A stretch of DNA of 64,000 nt from JBIQJD01 sp044507695 (GTDB lineage Bacteria > Bacteroidota > Ignavibacteria > Ignavibacteriales > Ignavibacteriaceae). Under the pieces are notes generated by a model. The model did not search any database, was not told the origin of the DNA, and worked only from the letters and a program-made list of their open reading frames with translations. Shown piece by piece: positions 17,729 through 25,670 of this stretch. Numbering within the stretch: position 1 is the first letter of the stretch; every line of letters starts with the position of its first letter. Made by a program: the position numbers and the translations under genes. The stretch lies in assembly GCA_044507695.1 (NCBI GenBank), contig JBIQJD010000005.1:186001-250000 (forward strand). The letters run 5' to 3'.

Positions 17729-18577
17729 TTAATGTTCCTGATGAACAGCCATACCAATGAACAACGCGGAAAGCATTGTAAAAATGTAGGCTTGAATGAG
17801 AGCAACTAAGATTTCAAGCAGATAAATAAATACTGCAAATGTAATAGAAACAGGAGCAACAAAGTACGCCTGCATAAAAAAGATCAAACCGAGCAAAGCA
17901 AGAATTACTGTGTGTCCCGCAATCATGTTTGCAAAAAGCCTTATTGCTAAGGCGAATGGTTTAGTAAAAAGTCCTAAAATTTCTACAGGAATCATAATAG
18001 CAAGCATCCAGGAAGGAATGCCATGTGGTACCAGACCTTTGAAATATCCAGCTACGCCGTTGCTTCTTATTCCGCCAAACTGGGTAACAAAAAATGTTAT
18101 TAAGGCAAGTGAAGCAGTTACTGCAATGTTACTTGTAAATGTTGCAGAGAATGGAACGAGTCCGAGAAAATTTCCAAATAAAATAAAGAAGAAAATTGTC
18201 AGCAAATAAGGCAGAAATTTTTCATAACCGCGGCCGATTGTAGGCGCTGCAACTTCATCTCTTACAAACAAAACCAGTATTTCAAAAAAATTGGCAACTC
18301 CCTTTGGAATAAGTGAGCTTTTATATTTAGATGCAACTAATTTGAAAATTACAAACACCAAAAGCGCGGCCAGCCACATAAAAACAACATGTTTTGTCGG
18401 CGTCAGATCGATACCAAATATAACCGGGAACTGCGGGATTGTTAGTTCGAAGAATGGCTGAAAATCCAATGTTCTGCTATCCATTATATGATGCAAAATC
18501 CAACCGCTGTCATTTCCGCCTGAAGCATGCAAAGTATCCGCTACAGCCAATGTATCCTGAATCGTATTTAAGGGCAT
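17729..18577 (-). CDS. atpB: F0 ATP synthase subunit a
   Basis: This 282-residue integral membrane subunit forms the proton half-channels against the c-ring. The essential arginine is in KPFALAIRLFANMIAGH near 205, and a second conserved helix has LIQAYIFTMLSALFIG at the C-terminus. An N-terminal soluble extension of about 45 residues precedes the first helix, common in Bacteroidota. It follows atpI by 6 bases. Confidence 0.96.
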   Translation of the reverse strand: MPLNTIQDTLAVADTLHASGGNDSGWILHHIMDSRTLDFQPFFELTIPQFPVIFGIDLTPTKHVVFMWLAALLVFVIFKLVASKYKSSLIPKGVANFFEILVLFVRDEVAAPTIGRGYEKFLPYLLTIFFFILFGNFLGLVPFSATFTSNIAVTASLALITFFVTQFGGIRSNGVAGYFKGLVPHGIPSWMLAIMIPVEILGLFTKPFALAIRLFANMIAGHTVILALLGLIFFMQAYFVAPVSITFAVFIYLLEILVALIQAYIFTMLSALFIGMAVHQEH

Positions 18578-18583
18578 AAAACC

Positions 18584-18961
18584 TTATTTTTTCCTGAGAT
18601 TTAGGTATAAAACTTCAATAATTAAAAAATAAACGTAAAAAAACAGGATTGAAAATATAAAACTATTCGTATTGATTTCCAAGAATTTCAGGCAAATTAA
18701 TACTATCACAAGCATGAGTATAAGCCTGAAAATCATACCTCCAAAGACGCCCAGCAGGAAAATTTGATTGGATTTATTAATTGTAAAACGGATAAAACTA
18801 AAACCTATCAGAAAATTGAAAGAAACAATTAAAGCTCCGGCAAGAATACTGTATAATGTTTTTAAATCAATTATTGAAACATTATAGAGAAGCACGAACA
18901 GCAGAACAACAATAATAAAAACTGCTGATGCTGTTTTTAATAAATTGTTTGCGTTAATCAT
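18584..18961 (-). CDS. atpI: AtpI-like membrane protein of the ATP synthase operon
   Basis: This 125-residue protein has four hydrophobic segments (about 8-28, 36-56, 70-92 and 100-120). Its position between atpZ and atpB matches the ATP synthase I family, thought to help c-ring assembly or magnesium transport. No diagnostic residue is visible, so the assignment rests on topology and order. Start overlaps the atpZ stop (ATGA). Confidence 0.75.
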   Translation of the reverse strand: MINANNLLKTASAVFIIVVLLFVLLYNVSIIDLKTLYSILAGALIVSFNFLIGFSFIRFTINKSNQIFLLGVFGGMIFRLILMLVIVLICLKFLEINTNSFIFSILFFYVYFLIIEVLYLNLRKK

Positions 18962-19191
18962 TTACCGGATTTTAATACCGTCTTTATGAAAGAATACATT
19001 CCCACAGTAATCCCCAAAAAAGCAAAAATTACGGTAAGTACAGGTGATGTATCAAATTTTCCATCAAGCCATATTCCAATAAATATCATTACTCCAACTG
19101 TAACAGCAAGCTGAAGTCCTAGTCCTATATAAGGTCCAATTTCTTTATAAACCTTGGTTAAACCGGAATCATCCTTGTTATCAAATTTCAT
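18958..19191 (-). CDS. atpZ: AtpZ/AtpI family protein
   Basis: This 77-residue protein has two membrane segments (about 22-42 and 50-70) separated by the family motif IGIWLDGKFDTSP. That is the ATPase_gene1 (AtpZ) pattern, proposed to aid F0 assembly or cation uptake. It is coupled at both ends by 4-base ATGA overlaps, with bactofilin upstream and atpI downstream. Confidence 0.85.
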   Translation of the reverse strand: MKFDNKDDSGLTKVYKEIGPYIGLGLQLAVTVGVMIFIGIWLDGKFDTSPVLTVIFAFLGITVGMYSFIKTVLKSGK

Positions 19192-19577
19192 TTATTTATC
19201 TCGGAAACATTCGTTTCCAATTTAAGATTTGATGCCGGAGACATCATGCTTCTTCCATCAAACCTTGCACCTGCTTCAACCACAAGTATTTTTGAGTTCA
19301 AATCACCTTTTAAAATTGATTTAGCTTCAAGGGTTAGTTTTTCTTTTGCAAGAATAGTTCCGGTAATTTTCCCGCCGATAGTTATTACTTCAGCTGTTAG
19401 TTCTCCGTTTACTTCACCGTTTTCACCAACTGTTATATTTCCGCTTGCTGAAACATTCCCGTTTACAGTGCCATCAATTCTTATATTGCCGTTACTTGAT
19501 ATACTGCCTTCAACTATAACGCCGGAGCTAATAATTGTAACTTCATCTTTACCAATTCCATTATTTTTCACTTTCAA
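19188..19577 (-). CDS. Bactofilin (polymer-forming cytoskeletal protein)
   Basis: This 129-residue protein consists almost wholly of the bactofilin beta-helix: repeated units such as ISSNGNIRIDGTVNGNV, ASGNITVGENGEV and VITIGGKITGTI over residues 15-115. Bactofilins polymerise under the membrane and help shape the cell. The start is a TTG at 19577, chosen because AAGGAG stands 6 bases upstream; a GTG two codons later is the alternative. It overlaps the M23 peptidase gene by 17 bases, and such bactofilin-peptidase pairs are known to act together on the wall. Confidence 0.9.
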   Translation of the reverse strand: MKVKNNGIGKDEVTIISSGVIVEGSISSNGNIRIDGTVNGNVSASGNITVGENGEVNGELTAEVITIGGKITGTILAKEKLTLEAKSILKGDLNSKILVVEAGARFDGRSMMSPASNLKLETNVSEINK

Positions 19578-20418
19578 AATTTTCTCCTTGCTTGTTTAAC
19601 AGAATTTTTTTGGGATTTACCGGAACTCCGCTTTTCCAAATTTCAAAATGCAAATGCGGACCTTTAGTTTCTCCGGTATTACCGCTCAATGCAATCAATT
19701 CTCCCTGTGTTACCACTTCCCTTTCACGTTTCACCAAAACAGAACAATGTTTATAAACAGTAATATAATCATTAGAATGATTAATCATAATCATGTAGCC
19801 ATCTTTAACAGTATAATCAGCAAAGATTACGAAGCCGCTTGCTGCAGCATAAACCGGCGATCCTGTTTTTAAAACATAATCTATACCAAAATGCCCTTTA
19901 TCCTCAAGAAATTCTCTGCTGATATAACCAATTGCCGGCTGCCGGAATAAAATAATTTCATCCTTCTGCTTTTCTTTTTTCTCTTCAGTATTCAGGTTGA
20001 ACAAAGCTCTAACTACTGCCAACAGATTCCCTTCTTTTTTAATTTGAACGGATTCTTCTTTTGCTTTGTTAATTGAATCAAGCAATGTTGAATCTCCAAG
20101 CATTATGGCGTAACGAAGCCTTTCGTTTGTTGATTTTAAGGATTCAAGTTCCCTGGTGAGAAAATTAAGTTTTGTATTCAACTCTTCCATCATTCTTAAA
20201 TCACCTGAGCTGAAGCTTGATTTAGCAATAAAGAGGTCTCTCAAAGGAGTATAGTTTAAAAGAAGAAGTGAAATTAAAAAAATAAAAAGTGAATAAGCCG
20301 CAACAATTCCTATTACTCTTGCAGAAGTTAATTTCGTTGTTGTTGTTTCGGAACTTGTTCCTTCAGGAATTATCAGAATGGAAAATCTTTTTAATTTTTT
20401 TATATCTTTAAGGAACAT
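19561..20418 (-). CDS. M23 family metallopeptidase (LytM-type), membrane anchored
   Basis: This 285-residue protein has a cytoplasmic N-terminus, one membrane segment (about residues 33-55), a periplasmic coiled coil (about 75-125) and a C-terminal LytM domain. Zinc ligands are visible: H-x3-D in GHFGIDYVL near 177 and HxH in GPHLHFEIWK near 256. It is expected to cut peptidoglycan cross-links or peptides. The coiled coil and adjacent bactofilin gene suggest that the cytoskeleton positions the hydrolase, as in Helicobacter shape systems (inference). Confidence 0.9.
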   Translation of the reverse strand: MFLKDIKKLKRFSILIIPEGTSSETTTTKLTSARVIGIVAAYSLFIFLISLLLLNYTPLRDLFIAKSSFSSGDLRMMEELNTKLNFLTRELESLKSTNERLRYAIMLGDSTLLDSINKAKEESVQIKKEGNLLAVVRALFNLNTEEKKEKQKDEIILFRQPAIGYISREFLEDKGHFGIDYVLKTGSPVYAAASGFVIFADYTVKDGYMIMINHSNDYITVYKHCSVLVKREREVVTQGELIALSGNTGETKGPHLHFEIWKSGVPVNPKKILLNKQGENFESEK

Positions 20419-20449
20419 TGAATTTCATTCCGGATTATCAGTCTGAAAT

Positions 20450-21082
20450 TTAACTAAATTTTTGCAGCAAATCTTCGAACTTAATCTTACCTTCTCTAAC
20501 GAGTTTTGGCGAACTTCCGCTCAGATCAATCAACGTAGATGCTTCAAAGAAAGATTTTTTTTCTGTATAAAAAATTGCATCAACTTCATTCGAGAATTCA
20601 TCTCTTATTAATGAATGTTCAATAAGCGGCGGTTTGTTGCTTCTGTTAACACTTGTTGAAATTAAAGGCATCTTTAAATTTGCCAGAAGCTTCAAACAAA
20701 AACGGTTATTTGGCATTCTAAAAGCTGCAGTGTTATGTCCAATCAGCTGCGATGTTTTTTCATTTAATTTTAAAATTACTGAAACCGGATTTGGCCAGAT
20801 TGATAATAAAAAATCAAGATGATTTTCATATTGAACATCAATATACTTTAAAAGATTTTCAATGCTGTCAATCAATAGAATATACAATTTGCCAAGCGGG
20901 CGGCCTTTTATCTGATTAATATTTGCAACTGCTTCTTCATTAAATGGATTTGCACCAAAACCGTAAATTGTATCTGTTGGATAAATGAAAACACTTCCCT
21001 TCAAATACAATTTTTCAGCAAGTGAAAGCGCTTCATCAAAACTCTCATCAATGTTTATCATTTCAGCATCTTTAACTTTCAT
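20450..21082 (-). CDS. tsaC: L-threonylcarbamoyladenylate synthase (Sua5/YrdC family)
   Basis: This 210-residue protein makes threonylcarbamoyl-AMP for the t6A37 modification of tRNAs. Seen: the FIYPTDTIYGFGANPFNEEA segment near 33, IKGRPLGKLYILL (the K-x-R ATP-site region) near 68 and the STSVNRSNKPP loop near 142. It is YrdC-length, without the extra Sua5 domain. It overlaps the preceding heptosyltransferase-like gene by 11 bases and is followed by the M23 gene. Confidence 0.92.
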   Translation of the reverse strand: MKVKDAEMINIDESFDEALSLAEKLYLKGSVFIYPTDTIYGFGANPFNEEAVANINQIKGRPLGKLYILLIDSIENLLKYIDVQYENHLDFLLSIWPNPVSVILKLNEKTSQLIGHNTAAFRMPNNRFCLKLLANLKMPLISTSVNRSNKPPLIEHSLIRDEFSNEVDAIFYTEKKSFFEASTLIDLSGSSPKLVREGKIKFEDLLQKFS

Positions 21083-22091
21083 TCAGCATTTCCTCAATTT
21101 TGTTTAAGACGATTTCAGGTTTCAGTCCGTACCCGCATTCAAAAGTTTGTATTGGACATTCGATGTAACCATGTATTCCACATGGTTTGCAAAACAGAGA
21201 ATCAAAACTCAGGAACGAACTTTTTCTATTATATGGATAAAATCCAAATTCAGCAATGGTTGAACAGTATAATGTAAGCACCGGAATATCTGCACAAACT
21301 CCAAAATGTGCCGGAGCACTATCATTTGAAATCAACAGTTTGCAGTATTTTAGCAGCTCAATTGATTCAATTATCGAAAACATACCGGCAGTTGAAATTG
21401 CTTTTCGCCCGGAAGTTTCAACAAAAAAATTACATAACAGTTCATCATTTTTGCTTCCAATAAGAACAATGCTGAAATTATCTTTAATAAGATTATTAAT
21501 GATTTCTGCAAAATATTCTTTCGGATATTTTTTTGTATTCCAAACACTGCCCGGTGAAACAGCAATGAGTTTATCAGAATCAATTCCGCTTATAAATTCG
21601 TTTACTTTTTGTTTAGATTTTTCAGGAACTACCAATTCCGGTTTAATCTTCCAATTATCACCTGTTGTATCAAATCCAATTAAATTAAGATTTCTTTCTA
21701 CCTCATGTTGATCAATTCTATACTTAACAAGATTTTTATAAACTGATTTCAGACTGCTGCTATCAAAGCCAAAGGATTGTTCAACTTTTAAAAATTTTAC
21801 AATCAATGATGATCTCATTGAACGGTGAGGCGAATATATCCAGCTGTATTTTTCTTTTTTTAATTGATTGATAAATTTAATGAATGCAATTGCTGATTTA
21901 TGTTTTCTCCGCTTATCAAGTATTATAACTTTATTTACAGAAGATGAAGCAGAAAAAATTTCTGCTGTGGAAGGAATTGAAATCACATCAATTATTGAAT
22001 CGGAAAATTTCGCTTTTAATTTTTGGATCATCGGCAGAGTTAATACTGCATCACCAATAAAAGCGGTTTGTATTACCAAAATTTTTTTCAT
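21072..22091 (-). CDS. Glycosyltransferase family 9 protein (heptosyltransferase-like)
   Basis: This 339-residue GT-B enzyme resembles ADP-heptose:LPS heptosyltransferases that build the inner core. The N-terminus ILVIQTAFIGDAVLTLPMI is the family opening; VSPGSVWNTKKYPKEYFAEI near 178 is the nucleotide-sugar site and SNDSAPAHFGVCADIPVLTL near 265 the conserved acceptor/donor loop. It starts 10 bases after the acyltransferase-like gene stop, so both probably serve lipid A/LPS core formation. The acceptor sugar is unknown. Confidence 0.88.
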   Translation of the reverse strand: MKKILVIQTAFIGDAVLTLPMIQKLKAKFSDSIIDVISIPSTAEIFSASSSVNKVIILDKRRKHKSAIAFIKFINQLKKEKYSWIYSPHRSMRSSLIVKFLKVEQSFGFDSSSLKSVYKNLVKYRIDQHEVERNLNLIGFDTTGDNWKIKPELVVPEKSKQKVNEFISGIDSDKLIAVSPGSVWNTKKYPKEYFAEIINNLIKDNFSIVLIGSKNDELLCNFFVETSGRKAISTAGMFSIIESIELLKYCKLLISNDSAPAHFGVCADIPVLTLYCSTIAEFGFYPYNRKSSFLSFDSLFCKPCGIHGYIECPIQTFECGYGLKPEIVLNKIEEMLNES

Positions 22092-22101
22092 TAAACGTAA
22101 A

Positions 22102-22971
22102 TCAATATTTCCATCTTTTATGCATCCAAAGCCACTGCTCAGGATGCTTCCTTATTATCTCTTCCAAAAATGCAGTATGTCTTCTGCTTAATTCAATCAC
22201 TTTTTCTTCATCATTAGCCGGAAGATTTTCTGCGGAGATTTCCTTTAAAATTGCATGATAAGAATAATCAGGCTGCCTGATTGTAATTCCATAAATTAAT
22301 GGAGCGCCTGTTTTTAATGCAAGTATTGCCGGACCCGGATACACTGAAACCTGTCTGCCAAAAAAGTTAACGCGTATTCCATCTGCAGGCCCACGTTGGT
22401 CTGCAACCATTGCCACAATATTTTTTTCTTTTAATTCTTTAAAGATTTGCCTGATTGAAATTCCTAACGGAACCACTTTATTAATCCAGTTTGTTCTTGC
22501 CTTGTTCATCCACTCAGTTACAAAAGGATTGCGCTGAGATTTTACCACAACTGAAAACGGAATATTTATCTGCGCACTAACCGATGCAGCAATATACTCC
22601 CAGTTTCCAAAATGCCCGGAAAGCAAAATTACTCCTTTGCCTTCATTATACTTTTGAATGATCATCTCTTTATCCGGACAATCAACAAGTGATATAATTT
22701 TCTCCCGTGAAAACGAAGGCATGATTAATATTTCGACAAGAGTAATGCAGAAACTCTTATAACTGTTTAATGCAATCTTCTTTACTTCAGCAGAAGATTT
22801 TTCAGGAAAAGCATTAGATAAATTTTGAATTGTAGTTTCTTTGCGTATGGGAATCAAATAAAAAAACAGGTAAGCAAGCAGAACGGATAATTTTATGGAA
22901 ATATTTAATCCGAATAATCTTACCAAATAACTAAGAGAAATGAATAAAATAAATTCCAGACGATCCTTCAT
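22102..22971 (-). CDS. Lysophospholipid/lipid A acyltransferase (LpxL/HtrB-like)
   Basis: This 289-residue inner-membrane acyltransferase has an N-terminal hydrophobic anchor (about 5-40) and the HX4E catalytic motif GHFGNWE near 118. Later conserved parts are VAMVADQRGP near 186, FFGRQVSVYPGPAILAL and the terminal EQWLWMHKRWK. This fits the LpxL/LpxM family that adds secondary acyl chains to lipid A. It is the first gene of the long block that runs to rplS. Confidence 0.9.
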   Translation of the reverse strand: MKDRLEFILFISLSYLVRLFGLNISIKLSVLLAYLFFYLIPIRKETTIQNLSNAFPEKSSAEVKKIALNSYKSFCITLVEILIMPSFSREKIISLVDCPDKEMIIQKYNEGKGVILLSGHFGNWEYIAASVSAQINIPFSVVVKSQRNPFVTEWMNKARTNWINKVVPLGISIRQIFKELKEKNIVAMVADQRGPADGIRVNFFGRQVSVYPGPAILALKTGAPLIYGITIRQPDYSYHAILKEISAENLPANDEEKVIELSRRHTAFLEEIIRKHPEQWLWMHKRWKY

Positions 22972-23021
22972 TTAAAAGTCTGTTTTAATAGAAGAAAAAA
23001 TTGAGTTGTTCAAATTAAAAT

Positions 23022-23053
23022 CAAAAAAATAGAACACCCAAAACTACATCAAA
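23022..23053 (-). promoter_or_regulatory. Candidate promoter upstream of the acyltransferase-atp-rplS block
   Basis: On the minus strand TTTG (23053-23050) is followed after 18 bases by TATTTTTTTG (23031-23022), close to the Bacteroidota pair TTTG / TAnnTTTG. A nearer TAGTTTTG (23046-23039) matches the -7 consensus exactly but has no partner. The position, between the upstream terminator and the first gene, is what one expects. Confidence 0.3.
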
Positions 23054-23070
23054 TTTTAAGAGTAATGAAA

Positions 23071-23099
23071 TAAAAAAACCTGCCGGTACTCAGCAGGTT
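23071..23099 (-). terminator. Intrinsic terminator after the GWxTD gene
   Basis: On the minus strand AACCTGC (23099-23093) pairs with GCAGGTT (23083-23077) around a 9-base loop, followed by a run of T (23078-23072). It lies 28 bases after the stop codon. Confidence 0.8.
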
Positions 23100-23126
23100 T
23101 TAGTAACAAAATATTTCTTAAAAAAA

Positions 23127-24509
23127 TCAGAATGAATTAATTCGTCTTGCCCAGTTATCATCACGCAATTCACCTCTCATTGTTGAATGAAGCAAGGTAT
23201 AATCAGAAAATCCGGTAAGATCAGCAAACACAAATTCAACCCCGCCTTCAATATCATTGTAATGCCAAATCTCATATGGTTTGGAATCTATCTGATTAGG
23301 AAATCTTTCAATCTCACTCGGTTCACCATAAGACATATAAACTCTTCCTCTATCGGATTTCCATCCAACTTTTGAGATTGTACTAAAACGTTCATTGCTT
23401 ATGGCAGCTCTTTGAAGATACTCGATAAAAAATTCATTCTTTGGTGTTTCCGGAGTTTTATCTCTTGCTTTCCAGAAGCGGTATAAAAATTCACGCTTGC
23501 CATCAACAGTTTTTATTTTTTCAAACTGTTCAATCTCATAAGATGTAGAGATGTATTTTGATTTGGCAAAAAGATCATCCAATTCCTCTTCAGACATTAC
23601 ACCGAACTGGCTGCTAAGCATTTCACCGCCTCCACCCGTTGTACTATCAGTGCGTACAATTGTAGGATTGTAAACGTAGAATCTTTTGGATGAAGAAACA
23701 CCATAATTAGCTGCGCTGTCAATCAAGGTTAAAACAAATGTATATGTATCGGTTGGGAATTTATTTATCGGAACCGATCCTACTTCAACCCGTGAATCAA
23801 TTGTGCGCGATATAATTTTGTTTTTATTATAGACTACTTCTTTCCTGCTGTTATAAATAAGTGTATTTAATTTATAACCAGGCTGGGATTCATCGCCAAT
23901 CAGATTATACAACTCTGAATAGAAAAATAAAACGGGTTGAATCTCACCAAACAATGCTGATGGAATCGGGAAAACCTCAAGACTATTCTTATAAAAGATT
24001 GATGATTCGTTCTGACTGGCTTGAATTATATTTGAAGCAAGCTGAACATCACTAAGTTTTGGATTTTCTTTTTCGTTTAGATAAGGAATAACCTGAATGT
24101 ATTCAGTATAAGATTCTTCATTCCCGGTTTTATTCAAATCAAAACCTGTAAATTCTCCCCTGTAATTTCCTTCCGGAATAACAAAACTTAAAACACCTAC
24201 AAGGCTTTTATTCAACATTTCTGTTGAATCAATTATCTCATGAGAGATGCGCCATTCACGGCTGATTGCAGTATCACCGGAAGTTGTATCCACAAGAACA
24301 ATTTTAAGAATTGCATCAAGATAATCAGCCGAATCTGTAGCTTTAACAGTTAATGTACTCTGGTTAAATGAATAATAAAACTCCACATAATTCGAAACGG
24401 AATCATAGCCAAACTGGGCATAATCAAATTCGAAGCTGATATCATTCTGTTGAGCAGCAGCAGAGACATATAAAATGGCACCGAGTAATAAGGGTTTTAA
24501 GAAATTCAT
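23127..24509 (-). CDS. GWxTD domain-containing protein, exported
   Basis: This 460-residue protein starts with a signal peptide (about 1-19, LLLGAILYVSAAAQ). The C-terminal third carries the GWxTD domain: VGWKSDRGRVYMSYGEPSEI near 380, here with S instead of the usual T, then YEIWHY and GVEFVFAD. The middle (about 20-300) is beta-rich and unassigned. GWxTD proteins are of unknown function and typical of Bacteroidota, Chlorobi and Acidobacteria. It is the last gene of the TonB/PorV surface module, 76 bases after the PorV-family gene, with its own terminator. Confidence 0.88.
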   Translation of the reverse strand: MNFLKPLLLGAILYVSAAAQQNDISFEFDYAQFGYDSVSNYVEFYYSFNQSTLTVKATDSADYLDAILKIVLVDTTSGDTAISREWRISHEIIDSTEMLNKSLVGVLSFVIPEGNYRGEFTGFDLNKTGNEESYTEYIQVIPYLNEKENPKLSDVQLASNIIQASQNESSIFYKNSLEVFPIPSALFGEIQPVLFFYSELYNLIGDESQPGYKLNTLIYNSRKEVVYNKNKIISRTIDSRVEVGSVPINKFPTDTYTFVLTLIDSAANYGVSSSKRFYVYNPTIVRTDSTTGGGGEMLSSQFGVMSEEELDDLFAKSKYISTSYEIEQFEKIKTVDGKREFLYRFWKARDKTPETPKNEFFIEYLQRAAISNERFSTISKVGWKSDRGRVYMSYGEPSEIERFPNQIDSKPYEIWHYNDIEGGVEFVFADLTGFSDYTLLHSTMRGELRDDNWARRINSF

Positions 24510-24528
24510 AAGTTATACAAGGTTTAAA

Positions 24529-24563
24529 ATAAAAAAGAGTATATAGAACACGTCTATATACTC
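24529..24563 (-). terminator. Intrinsic terminator after the PorV-family gene
   Basis: GAGTATATAGA (24537-24547) and TCTATATACTC (24553-24563) form a perfect 11-bp stem with a 5-base loop. On the minus strand it is followed by a T tract (24536-24529). It begins 23 bases after the gene's stop. Confidence 0.85.
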
Positions 24564-24585
24564 CCAAATATAATATTTATTTATT

Positions 24586-25608
24586 TTAATAAAAGCCTAA
24601 TTTTATAGTAAAGATATGATTAGGTTGTGGAAATTCTTTAACATCGCGGAAAGCATAATCCACAACAACACCAATATCCTGAGCTAGATCATAACTAATA
24701 CCGGCACCGGCAGTAAAGCCAAATACCTGGTTATCTGAATCGGAGCCAAGCAGCAAATTGTAACCGCCTCTGAGGAAGAAAATATTCATGAATCCATATT
24801 CCAGGCCAAAGTTAAGTTTATCCTCAAGAGAGTTATTAGCTGTGAATGTTGATCCAAGCAATAAATTATTTTGCTCATTAAACTGATAGTTATAACCAGC
24901 ACTTAATTCAAAGTAACTCGGAATCTGAAATCCTTCTGCCACAATCTGGTATGTTCCGGGAAGTGTTCCCGGATCAGCTATTGGTATAGGAGTCTGTGCT
25001 TGTAGTTCAGCTCCTGAATATTCCATATTCGATCCAATATTTTTAACAGCGGCACCTATAAATAGACGGTTACTGAATCTATATTGAACTCCGAAATCAA
25101 TAGCGTAACCCGTTGCAGTAGTATTCTCGATTGATTCACTTACTAATTTAAGATTTGTACCAATTGAGATTCTATCAGTAATTACCTTGGAATAAGTTAA
25201 TCCTAAGGTTAAAAACCCCGGAGAATAAGTTCTACCGGTACCATCAGGATAATCTGCTGTAGTTACAGGTATCTCTCCGAAATCAAGCGTTTTAAAACTT
25301 AAGGCAACTGATCCCAAATCACCAAGTTTTGCAGATGCTGCAAAATATGAAACATTTATATCTGCCAGGTAGGACATATAGCTAAACATTGCCTCTGTGC
25401 CGGGACCTAAATCCAATCCTGCCGGATTGTAATAGACTGCCTCAAGACCGGTCATGCTTGCAAGCAACGCACCTCCGGTAGAAATGCCCCGGGCACCTAC
25501 AGGAATAAGAAGCTGTTCAGCCCCTGTAGTTCCTTTTCTAGCAACATCTCCGGCAAAAAGCTGAAATGAGGCTAAAGCAATAATTGCAATTTGTAATAAT
25601 TTTTTCAT
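24586..25608 (-). CDS. PorV/PorQ family outer-membrane barrel protein
   Basis: This 340-residue protein has a signal peptide (1-19) and then the family opening GTTGAEQLLIPVGARGISTG and GLEAVYYNPAGLD, known from PorV/PorQ, FadL-like barrels of the T9SS. Alternating beta strands run to the terminal aromatic-rich HIFTIKLGFY, a typical outer-membrane barrel end. PorV shuttles T9SS cargo to the sortase PorU; some family members are accessory. AAGGAG lies directly upstream of the ATG. Neighbours are the 1173-residue secreted protein and the GWxTD protein, so it probably serves their export or anchoring (inference). Confidence 0.88.
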   Translation of the reverse strand: MKKLLQIAIIALASFQLFAGDVARKGTTGAEQLLIPVGARGISTGGALLASMTGLEAVYYNPAGLDLGPGTEAMFSYMSYLADINVSYFAASAKLGDLGSVALSFKTLDFGEIPVTTADYPDGTGRTYSPGFLTLGLTYSKVITDRISIGTNLKLVSESIENTTATGYAIDFGVQYRFSNRLFIGAAVKNIGSNMEYSGAELQAQTPIPIADPGTLPGTYQIVAEGFQIPSYFELSAGYNYQFNEQNNLLLGSTFTANNSLEDKLNFGLEYGFMNIFFLRGGYNLLLGSDSDNQVFGFTAGAGISYDLAQDIGVVVDYAFRDVKEFPQPNHIFTIKLGFY

Positions 25609-25644
25609 CTCCTTAAACTCCTAATAATTTTCATAGTTTATGCT

Positions 25645-25664
25645 GGCAGAGGTTTCCCCCTGCC
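25645..25664 (-). repeat. GC-rich hairpin in the leader of the PorV-family gene
   Basis: GGCAGAGG (25645-25652) and CCCCTGCC (25657-25664) can pair with one mismatch around a 4-base loop, between the stop of the upstream gene and the next ATG. No T tract follows on either strand, so I read it as an mRNA-processing or stabilising hairpin and not a terminator. Confidence 0.3.
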
Positions 25665-25670
25665 GCAAAA

